64,000 bases of DNA from an uncultured Bacteroidia bacterium (GCA_902776565.1 CACYQN010000015.1:24122-88121); one strand, 5' to 3'. Counted from the stretch's first letter, positions 1 to 9,297 are shown. Program-made: numbers and translations. Notes: generated by a model not told the origin, from the sequence alone.

Positions 1-1
1 T

Positions 2-67
2 ATTGGAGAGGGAATTCCTTCAAAACTGATTAAGGTTATTGTTGAACAATTGATAAAACAATTATAG
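2..67 (+). CDS. C-terminal end of a probable C5-cytosine DNA methyltransferase (partial)
   Basis: A frame is open from the left edge to a TAG at 65-67 and gives 21 codons. The residues IGEGIPSKLIKVIVEQL look like conserved motif X, the last motif of C5-cytosine DNA methyltransferases, whose usual form is roughly QIGNxVPPxLAxAI. The stop lies one base before the start of the McrB-like gene, so the two are probably co-transcribed and translationally coupled. A methyltransferase beside McrB- and McrC-like genes would fit a restriction-modification layout such as LlaJI. Only the tail is visible, so the identity is an inference from one short motif. Confidence 0.5.
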   Translation: MGEGIPSKLIKVIVEQLIKQL

Positions 68-68
68 T

Positions 69-2153
69 ATGATTAGACCAACTGTACTTCGTAATTCTGC
101 TGAGCCAGAGATTGTCATTGGAATAGCTCTTAAAATATTCTATCAAGTCAATGACTGGGTTGATAATTCAACGTTTTTAGACAAATTAGATTTTGAATAT
201 GATGCAATAGGGAAACAGAGGGAATCTCGTTCTGGAGGGCAAGCTATTGCAAAATATAAACCTGCCTTATATTATGGTTTATTAGATGTTCGTGAGGATG
301 GAGCTCATCGAATCAACGACTACGGAAGACGTTATTATGAGGCTTACAAATTGGGAAACGAGGATGAAAGAGTTGATTGTTTGATAGCTTCGATTTCTAA
401 TCATACTTTTGGTTCCAACAACCCTGCCGTACCCGAGTCTCAATCTAAAATAGAACCCCCTAAAGTATTTCTTGTTTCGTGCTTATTGTTGAATAATAGG
501 TTGAGTAAAACTGAATATGCTTATATTATAGAGAATCTTGCAAAAGACAAAGACTATAAAAAAATTTTAGTTGATATTTCTCTTTCCAGATTAAAGAATT
601 CAGAGTTGGATATATCTAATTATGCTAAAAACAACTATAGGGATGACAAAGGTTTGAAATTCTTGTCTGATGCAGGTTTTTTCGATGAAGTTAAAAAAGG
701 AACAAAGGCTATTAAAGAAAAGTATATTTTAAAATATAGTGAAGTTTTGTCTTCTTTGTCAATGGTGTTAGATGAAGCAATTACAACGGGCTCCTCAATC
801 ATAAATTACAGTGTTTCTGGAATGATGTCAACAAATATGTTTTTTCTCACCGCTCTTCGCACCAAACCATTTGTACTCCTTGCTGGCATAAGCGGAACAG
901 GAAAGAGTCGTATAGTTAGGGAGTTTGCATTCAAGTCATGCCCTGAGTATTTGCAAGACAAGGCAGGTACAACACCTGGCAACTATTGTATGATAGAGGT
1001 GAAACCGAATTGGCATGACTCAACAGAATTGTTGGGATATTACAGCCGATATCAGTTCACGAAATTCGTCAAGTTCTTGGTGAAGGCCAAGATGTTCCCA
1101 ACAGTTCCATTCTTTGTATGTTTGGATGAAATGAATTTGGCTCCTGTAGAACAGTATTTTGCAGAGGTACTGAGCATTTTGGAAACTCGCAAGCATCCTA
1201 AGAATGAGGAAACTGGCGAGGTGGATATGAACATGGTCAAAACAGAACCGATAATCGATGCGCAGTATTTCCGTGAATTGTCAGAAATGTCCCATACAAA
1301 AAATGCCCAAACTGGAGAGCCTTTTAGCAGCAATCTGACAGATCGGGGCATCTACCTCAAACTCTTTGAAATTAATACTAAGGAAGCAATTGAAAAAGAA
1401 CAGATTGCAGAAGAAGTAGGTAATCGTTATGAATTGACAACGGAGGGGCTTACTTTGCCAGACAATGTTGTAATCATTGGTACAGTCAATATGGATGATA
1501 CCACGCATCAGTTCTCCCGTAAGGTGATTGACCGTGCCATGACTATAGAAATGAATGGGGGCAATCTACGTAATATGTTCGGTGGTAGCAAGAACTTGGA
1601 GTATCTTCCTGAAGAAGACCAAAAGAAATGGCAGAATGCGTTCAGTCGTCGATATGTGACAGCTGACGAGGTTTTGAAAGCACATTCAGACGAAGCAGAA
1701 GAACTGATGGATAAACTTCCATCAAGACTGGAGGAAATCAACAAGGCATTGAAAGGAACTCCTTTTGAGGTTAGTTATCGCGTGCTGAACGAACTGACTA
1801 TTATGGTTGGTGTGATGCTCGATGAAGGAATGAAATTAGATGATGCCATTGCACAATCGGTGAATAACATTCTATTGATGAAGATTTTGCCACGTATTGA
1901 AGGTGATGCTGAAATGTTTGCATTGTCAAGAGAATACAAGACAAAAGTTGGTGTAACGTATGACAACCGATTGGAATGGTTGAAAGATATTGCGCCAGAC
2001 ATCAAGGAGCCATTGACTGATGCTGAATCTGATAATAACGATACAGAACAAAAGGCAGAAGCAGTCAAAGAGCACCAACCTACTGCAAAAGATAAGATAC
2101 AAGAAATGATTGACCGATTGAATAATCAGGAGTTCACTCGTTTCTGGCCATAA
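69..2153 (+). CDS. McrB-like AAA+ ATPase/GTPase, motor subunit of a restriction system
   Basis: The 694-residue protein has an N-terminal region of about 250 residues that I cannot assign (probably the target-recognition part), then an McrB-type AAA+ domain. Visible motifs are a Walker A (GISGTGKSR, about 273-281), the conserved PNWHDSTELLGYY segment (about 313-325), a Walker B (FFVCLDEMNLAP, about 348-359) and a sensor-1/arginine-finger stretch (GTVNMDDTTHQFSRKVIDRA, near 475-495). McrB proteins use nucleotide hydrolysis to translocate DNA and drive a partner nuclease; here the partner is the next gene, 17 bases downstream. A charged C-terminal tail (about 650-694) is predicted disordered. 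The first 750 bases are clearly more AT-rich than the AAA+ part, which suggests that the N-terminal domain was exchanged. Confidence 0.85.
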   Translation: MIRPTVLRNSAEPEIVIGIALKIFYQVNDWVDNSTFLDKLDFEYDAIGKQRESRSGGQAIAKYKPALYYGLLDVREDGAHRINDYGRRYYEAYKLGNEDERVDCLIASISNHTFGSNNPAVPESQSKIEPPKVFLVSCLLLNNRLSKTEYAYIIENLAKDKDYKKILVDISLSRLKNSELDISNYAKNNYRDDKGLKFLSDAGFFDEVKKGTKAIKEKYILKYSEVLSSLSMVLDEAITTGSSIINYSVSGMMSTNMFFLTALRTKPFVLLAGISGTGKSRIVREFAFKSCPEYLQDKAGTTPGNYCMIEVKPNWHDSTELLGYYSRYQFTKFVKFLVKAKMFPTVPFFVCLDEMNLAPVEQYFAEVLSILETRKHPKNEETGEVDMNMVKTEPIIDAQYFRELSEMSHTKNAQTGEPFSSNLTDRGIYLKLFEINTKEAIEKEQIAEEVGNRYELTTEGLTLPDNVVIIGTVNMDDTTHQFSRKVIDRAMTIEMNGGNLRNMFGGSKNLEYLPEEDQKKWQNAFSRRYVTADEVLKAHSDEAEELMDKLPSRLEEINKALKGTPFEVSYRVLNELTIMVGVMLDEGMKLDDAIAQSVNNILLMKILPRIEGDAEMFALSREYKTKVGVTYDNRLEWLKDIAPDIKEPLTDAESDNNDTEQKAEAVKEHQPTAKDKIQEMIDRLNNQEFTRFWP

Positions 2154-2170
2154 TCGTATAGAAAGGATAT

Positions 2171-4603
2171 ATGCAGATAGAGGTTTTAAGATTCATTCAT
2201 CCCGACTATGAGGTGATTGTCCGCACGCAAGACATTAGCTATTCGTGGGAACGCTTCAAGGGACGCATCAATTATTCAAGGAGAGACAATCCTAATATTG
2301 ATGTGCCAGAGGCTTATTGCCGTTATACCTCGAAAGATGAATGCAAGCTTTGCCTATATAGTCCAATAACAGGAAAGAAAACGGACGATGAGGAGGAAAC
2401 AAAACTTGAAGATGGCAAGGTGTGGGATGGCCTATGGCCAGTCATCTATGAAACTTGCAAATATCAAGTTCGGTTACTCTTTCATGGAGTAGATAGAGAC
2501 TCCGTACCAGAAATCCGACATGTACGAAAAGACATAGAGGATAGCTTCTTTGTTGATGAAGAGTTGAATGGAAGGGAAGAAAAATCCCTTACGGGAGAGT
2601 TAGACTTTTTGAATGAACCAGGAGTGTTCAAACTGGATTTTTCCTATCAGAAGAATGGTATTCGTAAAGACAGCTATGTAACGTTTGATGTGGTATCGCC
2701 CAAACTCGATACAAAGAACGATTATAAGTCGCTATTGCGAGAGGTTAACGAGGAGTATGAAAACGTAATATATCGCTATCTGAGCATCACTCTTCAGCAA
2801 TTCAGTAGAGGACGGATCAATACCGATGCTACATGGATGGCTGCATTCCAAAGCGTTGTGGATGATTATGTGAAGAACGTAAAACGTGTAATTCAGAATC
2901 CGCATTCACAGATTGTGAACTTCCGCACATCACGAAAAGCAGAACAAATCAAGTTCTGGACTCCTGCCATGGAAGAACGCTATGGCGAAGTGGAGAAGGA
3001 AGGAAAACTGGAAGAGTATTACTTTGGTTATAACGAAGTGCGTTCTACCCACGACACGATGGAGAACCGTTTCGTGAAATATACTCTTCAAAGCATTGGA
3101 CGACGACTTTCTTCTGTAATAACCACCGTACTCAACTCCTCACAAGAAGAACTATCAGAACGTCATCGCAAGATGTGGACAGACTATCAAGATTCTTTGA
3201 GAAGACTGTCAAAACACCCATTCTTCAAGACTGTAGGCCGTTTCGATGGAATGAAACAAGAAAGCCTTGTTCTGCAAAGCCGATTGGGTTATCAACAGAT
3301 ATATAAAGATTGGCTCAAACTGAAACGAGGAATTGACTTGTATAATGGAGCTGCGAACATTGGCACCCTACAGATATGGGAGATCTACGAGCTTTGGTGT
3401 TTCATCAAGATGAAGAAGCTTGTGGCCGATGCTATGGGCATTGATCATAATAAGCCTTCGCATGAACAACTGATAACAGAGCCAAAAGGAACGCTACTCA
3501 ATCCATTTACAAATTCTTCGTTGGAACATATTGTAGAATATCGTTATCCAGAAGCAGAGGATGATGATACGGAAGAACGCAAGGCACAACTTGCTGCACA
3601 TGAGGGTGACGTGGTTACCCTTCATTACCAGCATACGTTTAACCGCACAAGTGGTAAAGATGAGTATGGCATGGGCATCAATACGGCAACAACAGAGCAA
3701 CGTCCAGACATTGTGCTTAATATTCGCAAGGCATCTGGCGAAGTTGTCTTGACCTATCTGTATGATGCGAAGTATCGTGTCATCAACGACAAGAAGCTTG
3801 ACAAAGATTTTGAGGAGCAGGATATTGCAGAAATGGCTGATTTGCCAGGAGGAGATTATCCGCCAACGGAAGCAATCAATCAGATGCATCGCTACCGTGA
3901 TGCCATTTATTATAGCAAAGAGCATGAACCATATCGCTCTAAGGAAATAATTGGTGGCTATATTCTCTTCCCAGGTCGTGGTAGCGATGAATACATCAAG
4001 AAACGTTACTATTGTGCGAGTGTGGAAAGTGTGAATATCGGAGCTTTCCCTCTGCTACCCAATAGCGACTCCTTACTAAGAATGCATTTGGATGATATTT
4101 TGATGAAATATACGGCTACAGATACTCATGTGGCAAAAGCCAAACCACAACGCACATTGGCATATGTCACAGAAGAAGAAAAGGCAGGAATGTTGCCAGA
4201 TGATTTGGTGATGGTTGCTGTGACTGATGATGAAGAAAAACGGCAATGGACATTTGAAAATCTATGGTATAACATTCCTCTGGATAAAATTGCCGATTCG
4301 CCATGGTATCAGGCAAAATATTTGCTTTTATATGTTAGGGGAGAAAAGTATGTAGGCAATCTATGTAGGATAGTTAGGTCAAAACATGATGTTTGGACAA
4401 AAGAAAGGTTAATTGAATCAAACTATCCAAGCGATCCTCATAGTTCTTTTTATTTTATGATTAGAATTAAGAAACTAGATGATACAGAACTAGATTTGCA
4501 GAGATTTGTATTTGATGTCAGGAACATTCCAATTAAATTTTGGGGGAACGATAGGATGGCATTTGTTTTGGCAAGACTCAAAGATTTGATAAGGACGGAT
4601 TGA
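2171..4603 (+). CDS. DUF2357/DUF524 McrC-like nuclease subunit
   Basis: The 810-residue protein follows the McrB-like gene by 17 bases. Two segments typical of DUF2357/DUF524 proteins are present: QQIYKDWLKLKRG (about 375-387) and IWEIYELWCFIKM (about 402-414). A PD-(D/E)XK nuclease core follows, with RPD at 511-513 and DAK at 532-534 inside a hydrophobic strand (VVLTYLYDAKYRV). In McrBC-like systems this subunit cuts DNA when driven by the AAA+ ring. The N-terminal 150 residues are a probable beta-rich adaptor domain. The C-terminal 270 residues continue well past the nuclease core, and their last 100 codons turn AT-rich like the next gene. The nuclease role is well supported by motif and partner; the substrate (modified or unmodified DNA) is unknown. 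Confidence 0.82.
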   Translation: MQIEVLRFIHPDYEVIVRTQDISYSWERFKGRINYSRRDNPNIDVPEAYCRYTSKDECKLCLYSPITGKKTDDEEETKLEDGKVWDGLWPVIYETCKYQVRLLFHGVDRDSVPEIRHVRKDIEDSFFVDEELNGREEKSLTGELDFLNEPGVFKLDFSYQKNGIRKDSYVTFDVVSPKLDTKNDYKSLLREVNEEYENVIYRYLSITLQQFSRGRINTDATWMAAFQSVVDDYVKNVKRVIQNPHSQIVNFRTSRKAEQIKFWTPAMEERYGEVEKEGKLEEYYFGYNEVRSTHDTMENRFVKYTLQSIGRRLSSVITTVLNSSQEELSERHRKMWTDYQDSLRRLSKHPFFKTVGRFDGMKQESLVLQSRLGYQQIYKDWLKLKRGIDLYNGAANIGTLQIWEIYELWCFIKMKKLVADAMGIDHNKPSHEQLITEPKGTLLNPFTNSSLEHIVEYRYPEAEDDDTEERKAQLAAHEGDVVTLHYQHTFNRTSGKDEYGMGINTATTEQRPDIVLNIRKASGEVVLTYLYDAKYRVINDKKLDKDFEEQDIAEMADLPGGDYPPTEAINQMHRYRDAIYYSKEHEPYRSKEIIGGYILFPGRGSDEYIKKRYYCASVESVNIGAFPLLPNSDSLLRMHLDDILMKYTATDTHVAKAKPQRTLAYVTEEEKAGMLPDDLVMVAVTDDEEKRQWTFENLWYNIPLDKIADSPWYQAKYLLLYVRGEKYVGNLCRIVRSKHDVWTKERLIESNYPSDPHSSFYFMIRIKKLDDTELDLQRFVFDVRNIPIKFWGNDRMAFVLARLKDLIRTD

Positions 4604-4625
4604 TGATAAAACTTTTTTCATAATT

Positions 4626-5849
4626 ATGAATACAACACGTATAGGTACTGATTTTGAAAATCGTGTTTTCCGATTGTTTTCTTCTCTTCTAGAAAAAGAT
4701 GAGTTGCCTTTTGCGTCAAAAAAATATTCAAAAATTTACCAACACAAGAAGTATCAGTGTTGCAGATCATCAAGGAAGATAGACTTTGATATAACTATTG
4801 AAACATATAATCCTAATGCAAAAAATGAAGAATGGAGTCTTCTAGTTGTCGTTGAGTGTAAATGTTTAACTCGAGTACTTGATATTTCCGATTTAGATGA
4901 GTTTGAAAAAAAGATTAATAATGTTTCAGAATATGGTATCAAAGGAATAATGGTAACAACTAAAGGATTTCCTTTCAATGCCATAGAACAAGCAAAAATA
5001 GGACATATTGCATTGATGGTTCTGTCCGAGGAAAAATATAATTGGATTGTAAGTCGCGATACCAATAATCAGAAGCATCAAATGCAAATTTTATGTGGAA
5101 ATGAAAAACCAGGTTTAGTGCCTATTTTGTATACAGACTGCCAATTTGTATCTTTGTGCGATTATCTAGAATCTATAGGAGTCGTAATTTCGGATAGAAA
5201 TGTTATTAACATTCCATGGATGGAAAATGATGAGATTAAAGATAAAGCCAATAAACTATATAGAGAATGTGATATTTGTTCTGATGATATAGCAGGGACA
5301 ATTCTTGCGAAGAAGTTTCCTGATTTTAGAATAGTTTCTGCAGATTATCCTTCTGGTATATTAGGCTCATTATCATTTGCAAATAAGATAATTACTATTT
5401 CTAATGGAATCTTATTAGATGTGCATAGACGAAATTTTACTTTGGCTCATGAATTAGGGCATCTATATTTACATAGAACTTTTTTGGAAAAGTATATGGA
5501 TGAACTTATTGATTATGAAGAAGAATTTGTCGCAAAATTGCCAGATAAGCTAATTAAGAGAATGGAATATCAAGCAAATTTGTTCGCTTCTTTTTTGTTA
5601 ATTCCACAAAACGCACTTATTCATGAAGTTGATAATTTGTATAGGCAATACTCTATTACAAAGGGATATCTTTATCTTGATAGCCAGATGTGTAATATTC
5701 AAATGGTTTCAATTATATTAGGATTGTTATCATCAAAATTTTATGTTTCAAAAGAAGTTGTAAAAATACGGTTGCAAAATGAGAAATTGCTAATTGAAGA
5801 TAATTATTCTCCGCGAAGAATAGATAGTTTTTTGCATCCACGTTACTAA
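4626..5849 (+). CDS. Fusion of a restriction-endonuclease-like domain with an ImmA/IrrE metallopeptidase
   Basis: The 407-residue protein has two recognisable parts. Residues 1-145 look like a PD-(D/E)XK (Mrr/REase-like) fold: GTDFENRVF with Glu11, KIDFD with Asp53/55, and VVVECKC with Glu77 and Lys79. Residues about 205-407 are an ImmA/IrrE zinc peptidase, with HELGH at 275-279 and a downstream Glu in MEYQANLFASFLLIP (Glu314) as third ligand. IrrE/ImmA peptidases cleave repressors, which turns genes on after DNA damage or on phage/ICE signals. The gene follows the DUF2357 nuclease by 22 bases on the same strand, so it is probably part of the island as regulator, sensor or second nuclease. 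The coding sequence is strongly AT-rich. Both domain calls are good; the joint role is unknown. Confidence 0.72.
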   Translation: MNTTRIGTDFENRVFRLFSSLLEKDELPFASKKYSKIYQHKKYQCCRSSRKIDFDITIETYNPNAKNEEWSLLVVVECKCLTRVLDISDLDEFEKKINNVSEYGIKGIMVTTKGFPFNAIEQAKIGHIALMVLSEEKYNWIVSRDTNNQKHQMQILCGNEKPGLVPILYTDCQFVSLCDYLESIGVVISDRNVINIPWMENDEIKDKANKLYRECDICSDDIAGTILAKKFPDFRIVSADYPSGILGSLSFANKIITISNGILLDVHRRNFTLAHELGHLYLHRTFLEKYMDELIDYEEEFVAKLPDKLIKRMEYQANLFASFLLIPQNALIHEVDNLYRQYSITKGYLYLDSQMCNIQMVSIILGLLSSKFYVSKEVVKIRLQNEKLLIEDNYSPRRIDSFLHPRY

Positions 5850-5855
5850 AATTTA

Positions 5856-5942
5856 ATGATTATGACACTGCACGAAATACAAACTCGCAAGGAAGGGCAA
5901 ACATTATTTCCCTCGCAAATCCGAAAATTTCTACATTCATGA
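5856..5942 (+). pseudogene. Short frame, possible remnant of an AlbA_2/Schlafen-like gene start
   Basis: A 28-codon frame begins 7 bases after the metallopeptidase stop. Its start, MTLHEIQTRKEGQTL, resembles the first residues of AlbA_2-domain ATP-binding proteins, which often open with a basic/acidic helix before an E-x-K motif. It then runs into unrelated sequence and a TGA. It could be the broken end of a gene lost from the island, or a chance frame. I saw nothing else in 5943-6023. Confidence 0.22.
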
Positions 5943-6023
5943 ACACCCTACCACTATTTCAAGAAATATGGCAAAATCTAGACCTCGCTTCTGTTTTGAT
6001 GGGAAAAGAAAAATTTCTCCCCC

Positions 6024-7283
6024 TTATTTCCTCAAAATTCTCTTTAGTACTGTCAGTCCGTGCAGTTCGTTTATTATCAGGATGCCGAATGCGATTGCGA
6101 CAGTGTTTTTTACTGCCATGAAACCGCTGCTCATGGCTGCTGGAATATGGTTTGCAACTATGTTGTAGGTTGTCCAGAATACGCCGGCTCCGGGCACAAG
6201 AGGGAAAATTCCGCAGATTAGGAATACTGCGATTGGGCATTTCCGCAGAATCGACATCAGGATTGAAACGAATGTTACAAGTGCCGTTGAGAGGAAAACT
6301 ATGATTGTCGGGTAAATCTCGGTGTTCCACATGAGCAGGAGGTAAAGCAGCCAGCCTATCATCCCTGCCAGTCCGCAATAAACGTAGTGGCGGCGCGGCA
6401 CCCCGAAAAGTATCGAGAACGCCAGCGTGCCGATAAATGCCGATGCCAGTTGCACGACCATTCCCGAGGTGTCGGGGTCGGCGGTAAGCTCATGCAGCGG
6501 TTGCATCTGTCCGTTAATCCCAGCGTCAATCATAAATGCGATTGCCACGCCAAGCGAAATGCAGAAGAACGCCAGCAGTGCGTCGAGCAGTCGCGTGACA
6601 CCGGCTATGTAGTCTTCGTTGGCAAGGTCGCGGATACCATTGGTGAACGGCACTCCGGGGATAAGCGGTATTATCGCTCCGATAATCATATTGCTGAGGT
6701 GCGTGCCAAGTCCCAAGTCGTACATTATGATGCAAAGCCCTGCAGCAAACAGTCCGCCGATGACGTTGCCCATGATTCTCGACATATATCTGAACCCGAC
6801 AAAATACATGAAAGTCCACAAAAGCGTGCCTGAGATGAATGCCGCTATGCTGTCGAATATTCCGCCACCGAATATTATGCAGAATGCCGAACTGCCAGCT
6901 GCCGACCCCAAAATCTGTTCGATTGCAGGCTTTGCCTTCATGTTTCGGATTTGCTTCAGTCGGCGTTCGGTTTCGTCGATGTCGCATTTGCCGTTTACAA
7001 CGTCGCGCGACAACTGGTTGACTTCCACGACTTTTTCCAGACAGGTGCCAAGTATTGGAATATATTTGGAGCGGGCATAGTTCTTTTCGGTAGCCATAAT
7101 GCCGTTGCTCAGCACGAAGAAACTTTCGTCTTCCATGCCGAAATGCGAGGACATACGCGTCATTGTTTCCTCGACATTGGAAATTTCAGCTCCGTTTTCG
7201 AGCAGGATAGTGCCGGCTTCGTATGCCGCATCCATTACCCTTTTCTTCTCTGATTCAGATAATTGCCTGTCAGTGTTTTCCAT
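6024..7283 (-). CDS. Threonine/serine exporter family membrane protein (ThrE/YjjP-YjjB type)
   Basis: The 419-residue protein has the two-part architecture of the ThrE family. A cytoplasmic N-terminal segment carries AAYEAGTILLENGAEISNVEETM (shown here only as a family landmark, about residues 18-40), then about ten hydrophobic helices follow in two groups, corresponding to the YjjP and YjjB halves fused in one chain. Members export amino acids or dicarboxylates such as threonine, serine or succinate. I start the gene at 7283 (MENTDRQ) rather than 7313: an AAGGA-like ribosome site lies just before it, and the extra ten codons look non-coding. The gene converges on the restriction island and diverges from grpE. 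The substrate cannot be told from sequence. Confidence 0.8.
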   Translation of the reverse strand: MENTDRQLSESEKKRVMDAAYEAGTILLENGAEISNVEETMTRMSSHFGMEDESFFVLSNGIMATEKNYARSKYIPILGTCLEKVVEVNQLSRDVVNGKCDIDETERRLKQIRNMKAKPAIEQILGSAAGSSAFCIIFGGGIFDSIAAFISGTLLWTFMYFVGFRYMSRIMGNVIGGLFAAGLCIIMYDLGLGTHLSNMIIGAIIPLIPGVPFTNGIRDLANEDYIAGVTRLLDALLAFFCISLGVAIAFMIDAGINGQMQPLHELTADPDTSGMVVQLASAFIGTLAFSILFGVPRRHYVYCGLAGMIGWLLYLLLMWNTEIYPTIIVFLSTALVTFVSILMSILRKCPIAVFLICGIFPLVPGAGVFWTTYNIVANHIPAAMSSGFMAVKNTVAIAFGILIINELHGLTVLKRILRK

Positions 7284-7435
7284 TTCCTTAGCAAATCGGA
7301 TTTGTGGGCGCAAATATAGTTGTTTTTTTGTGTTCTGCCGAAGGATGCAGTTTTCTTTCAGTCTGCAATTTTGTCATATTTTTCCCTTGTGGCAGAATTT
7401 TTGACATAAGGCAGTGTCATTTTATTTAAAACGAT

Positions 7436-8080
7436 ATGGAAAACGATAACATACAGGAAGAAAAGAAAATGGAAGAAACAACAGAAAATGTTGAAAATAA
7501 GGATGTTGAAGTAGATGTGACAGCCGAAGCAAAAGCCGAGGAACCTGTTTTCGAAGAAAAAAAGACTGATGCCGAGCACGAACAGGGCAAGAAAAAAAAG
7601 TCGCGTTTCGGATTTTCTGACAGACGTTTGAAGGACGAATTGGCAGAGTCGAACCGCAAGCTTGAGGAACTTCAGGACAAGTATATGCGTCAGGTGGCAG
7701 AGTTCAGCAACTTCAAGAAGCGTACTGCCAAGGAAAAGTTGGAACTTCGCGAGAGTGTAAAGGCTTCGATGCTGCACGACTTTTTGCCGGTAATCGACGA
7801 CATCGACCGTGCTATGGAACATCTTGAGACTGCCGACGTGGAGGCTACAAAGGAAGGCGTAAAGCTTATATACCAGAAGTTTATGGAGTATCTGAGGTCG
7901 CAGGACTTGACAGAAATTCAGGCTATGGGCGAGGATTTCAACACCGATTTCCACGAGGCTGTGACGCAGTTCCCGGTAGAGGACGAGTCGAAGAAGGGAA
8001 AAGTTATTGATGTGATTCAGAAAGGCTACAAGATTAACGACAAGGTTGTTCGCTATTCGAAGGTTGTCGTTGGTCAGTAG
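7436..8080 (+). CDS. grpE: GrpE, nucleotide exchange factor of DnaK
   Basis: The 214-residue protein has an acidic, low-complexity N-terminal 60 residues, then the long coiled coil of GrpE (DELAESNRKLEELQDKYMRQ region, about 68-90). The head domain follows, with the family signature around FLPVIDDIDRAM and the C-terminal beta part ending in VVRYSKVVVGQ. GrpE releases ADP and substrate from DnaK. It sits 12 bases ahead of dnaJ, so the two co-chaperones form an operon, as in many Bacteroidetes. Heat induction is likely, but no known operator could be identified upstream. Confidence 0.96.
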   Translation: MENDNIQEEKKMEETTENVENKDVEVDVTAEAKAEEPVFEEKKTDAEHEQGKKKKSRFGFSDRRLKDELAESNRKLEELQDKYMRQVAEFSNFKKRTAKEKLELRESVKASMLHDFLPVIDDIDRAMEHLETADVEATKEGVKLIYQKFMEYLRSQDLTEIQAMGEDFNTDFHEAVTQFPVEDESKKGKVIDVIQKGYKINDKVVRYSKVVVGQ

Positions 8081-8092
8081 GAGGTTTTGACA

Positions 8093-9271
8093 ATGGAAAA
8101 GAGAGATTATTACGAAGTGTTGGGTGTCGCAAAGAATGCGACAGCCGAAGATATAAAGAAGGCTTACCGTAAGCTTGCATTGAAGTATCACCCCGACCGC
8201 AATCCGGGCGACAAGGATGCCGAGGAGAAATTCAAGGAGGCTGCCGAAGCATATTCTGTGCTCAGCGACCCGGACAAGAAGGCTCGTTACGACCAGTTCG
8301 GTTTTGCGGGAATGAATGGCGGTGCTGGCGGCGGTTTCGGTGGCGGATTTGCCGATTTCGACCTCAACGATGTGCTAAATAGCGTTTTCGGACGGGGATT
8401 TAACTTTGGCGGAGGCGGCTTCAGCAGTTTCTTTGGTGGCGACGGTGGTCGTAGCGGTGGCAGACGAGTTGTAAACCATGGCACCAACCTGCGTGTGACT
8501 GTAAAGTTGACGCTTGAGGAGATTGCAAACGGCACAACCAAGAAAATCAAGGTTAAGAAATACGTGCCTTGTTCTGCTTGCCACGGTACTGGCGAGAAGG
8601 ACGGCAATTCGAGTTCTACCTGCCCGACCTGCAACGGTCGTGGCGTGCAGACGCGCGTTATGCACACTATGCTCGGACAGATGCAGACTAGTTCGACCTG
8701 TTCTACCTGCGGTGGTTCCGGCAAGGTCATCAAGGAAAAATGTACATCGTGCTATGGCGAAGGAATAGTTTCGGGCGAAGAGACCATCGAACTGAAGATT
8801 CCTGCTGGCGTTTATGAAGGAATGCAGCTTTCGATGGACGGCAAGGGCAACGCAGCCCGTCACGGTGGCATAAACGGCGACTTGCTGATTGCAATCCAGG
8901 AAGTGGAGCACCCCGAACTCAAGCGCGACGGAATCGACCTTATCTATAATTTATATATAGGTATCCCCGATGCAATTTTGGGTTGCAGTGCCGAAATCCC
9001 GACCATTGGCAGCAAGGTGAAGATAAAGGTAGAACCGGGAACGCAGTCGGGCAAGGTTCTGCGTCTGAAAGGCAAGGGGTTGCCCGATATAAATGGCTAC
9101 GGACACGGCGATTTGCTTGTCAGAATTAATGTTTTCATACCAAACGATGTGTCGAAAGACGACAAGAAATTGCTCGAACAGATGCGGGAATCCGAGTCTT
9201 TCAACCCTCAAAGCAAGCGGAACGAGTCGTTTTTTACTAAACTGAAGAATATGTTTCATGGAACTAATTGA
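8093..9271 (+). CDS. dnaJ: DnaJ, Hsp40 co-chaperone
   Basis: The 392-residue protein is a complete type I DnaJ. The J domain (1-70) carries the HPD motif in YHPDRNPG. A Gly/Phe-rich region follows, then four zinc-binding CxxCxGxG repeats ([32 protein letters not shown]), then the substrate-binding beta domains. It delivers unfolded proteins to DnaK and stimulates its ATPase. I choose the ATG at 8093: AGGAGG at 8079-8084 stands the right distance upstream, while an in-frame TTG at 8087 is too close to it. The gene ends just before a hairpin terminator. Confidence 0.97.
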   Translation: MEKRDYYEVLGVAKNATAEDIKKAYRKLALKYHPDRNPGDKDAEEKFKEAAEAYSVLSDPDKKARYDQFGFAGMNGGAGGGFGGGFADFDLNDVLNSVFGRGFNFGGGGFSSFFGGDGGRSGGRRVVNHGTNLRVTVKLTLEEIANGTTKKIKVKKYVPCSACHGTGEKDGNSSSTCPTCNGRGVQTRVMHTMLGQMQTSSTCSTCGGSGKVIKEKCTSCYGEGIVSGEETIELKIPAGVYEGMQLSMDGKGNAARHGGINGDLLIAIQEVEHPELKRDGIDLIYNLYIGIPDAILGCSAEIPTIGSKVKIKVEPGTQSGKVLRLKGKGLPDINGYGHGDLLVRINVFIPNDVSKDDKKLLEQMRESESFNPQSKRNESFFTKLKNMFHGTN

Positions 9272-9297
9272 TAGTTTTGTATAATACTATCAGTTTT
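9270..9297 (+). terminator. Rho-independent terminator after dnaJ
   Basis: A hairpin with stem GATAGT/ACTATC (9270-9275 and 9286-9291) is followed by a T run. It lies directly at the dnaJ stop codon and closes the grpE-dnaJ operon. Confidence 0.65.

Noticed and set aside
69..5849. Naming the island LlaJI or McrBC outright
   Set aside because: The nuclease is a DUF2357 type, the methylase is only a 21-codon tail, and the fourth gene belongs to neither system.
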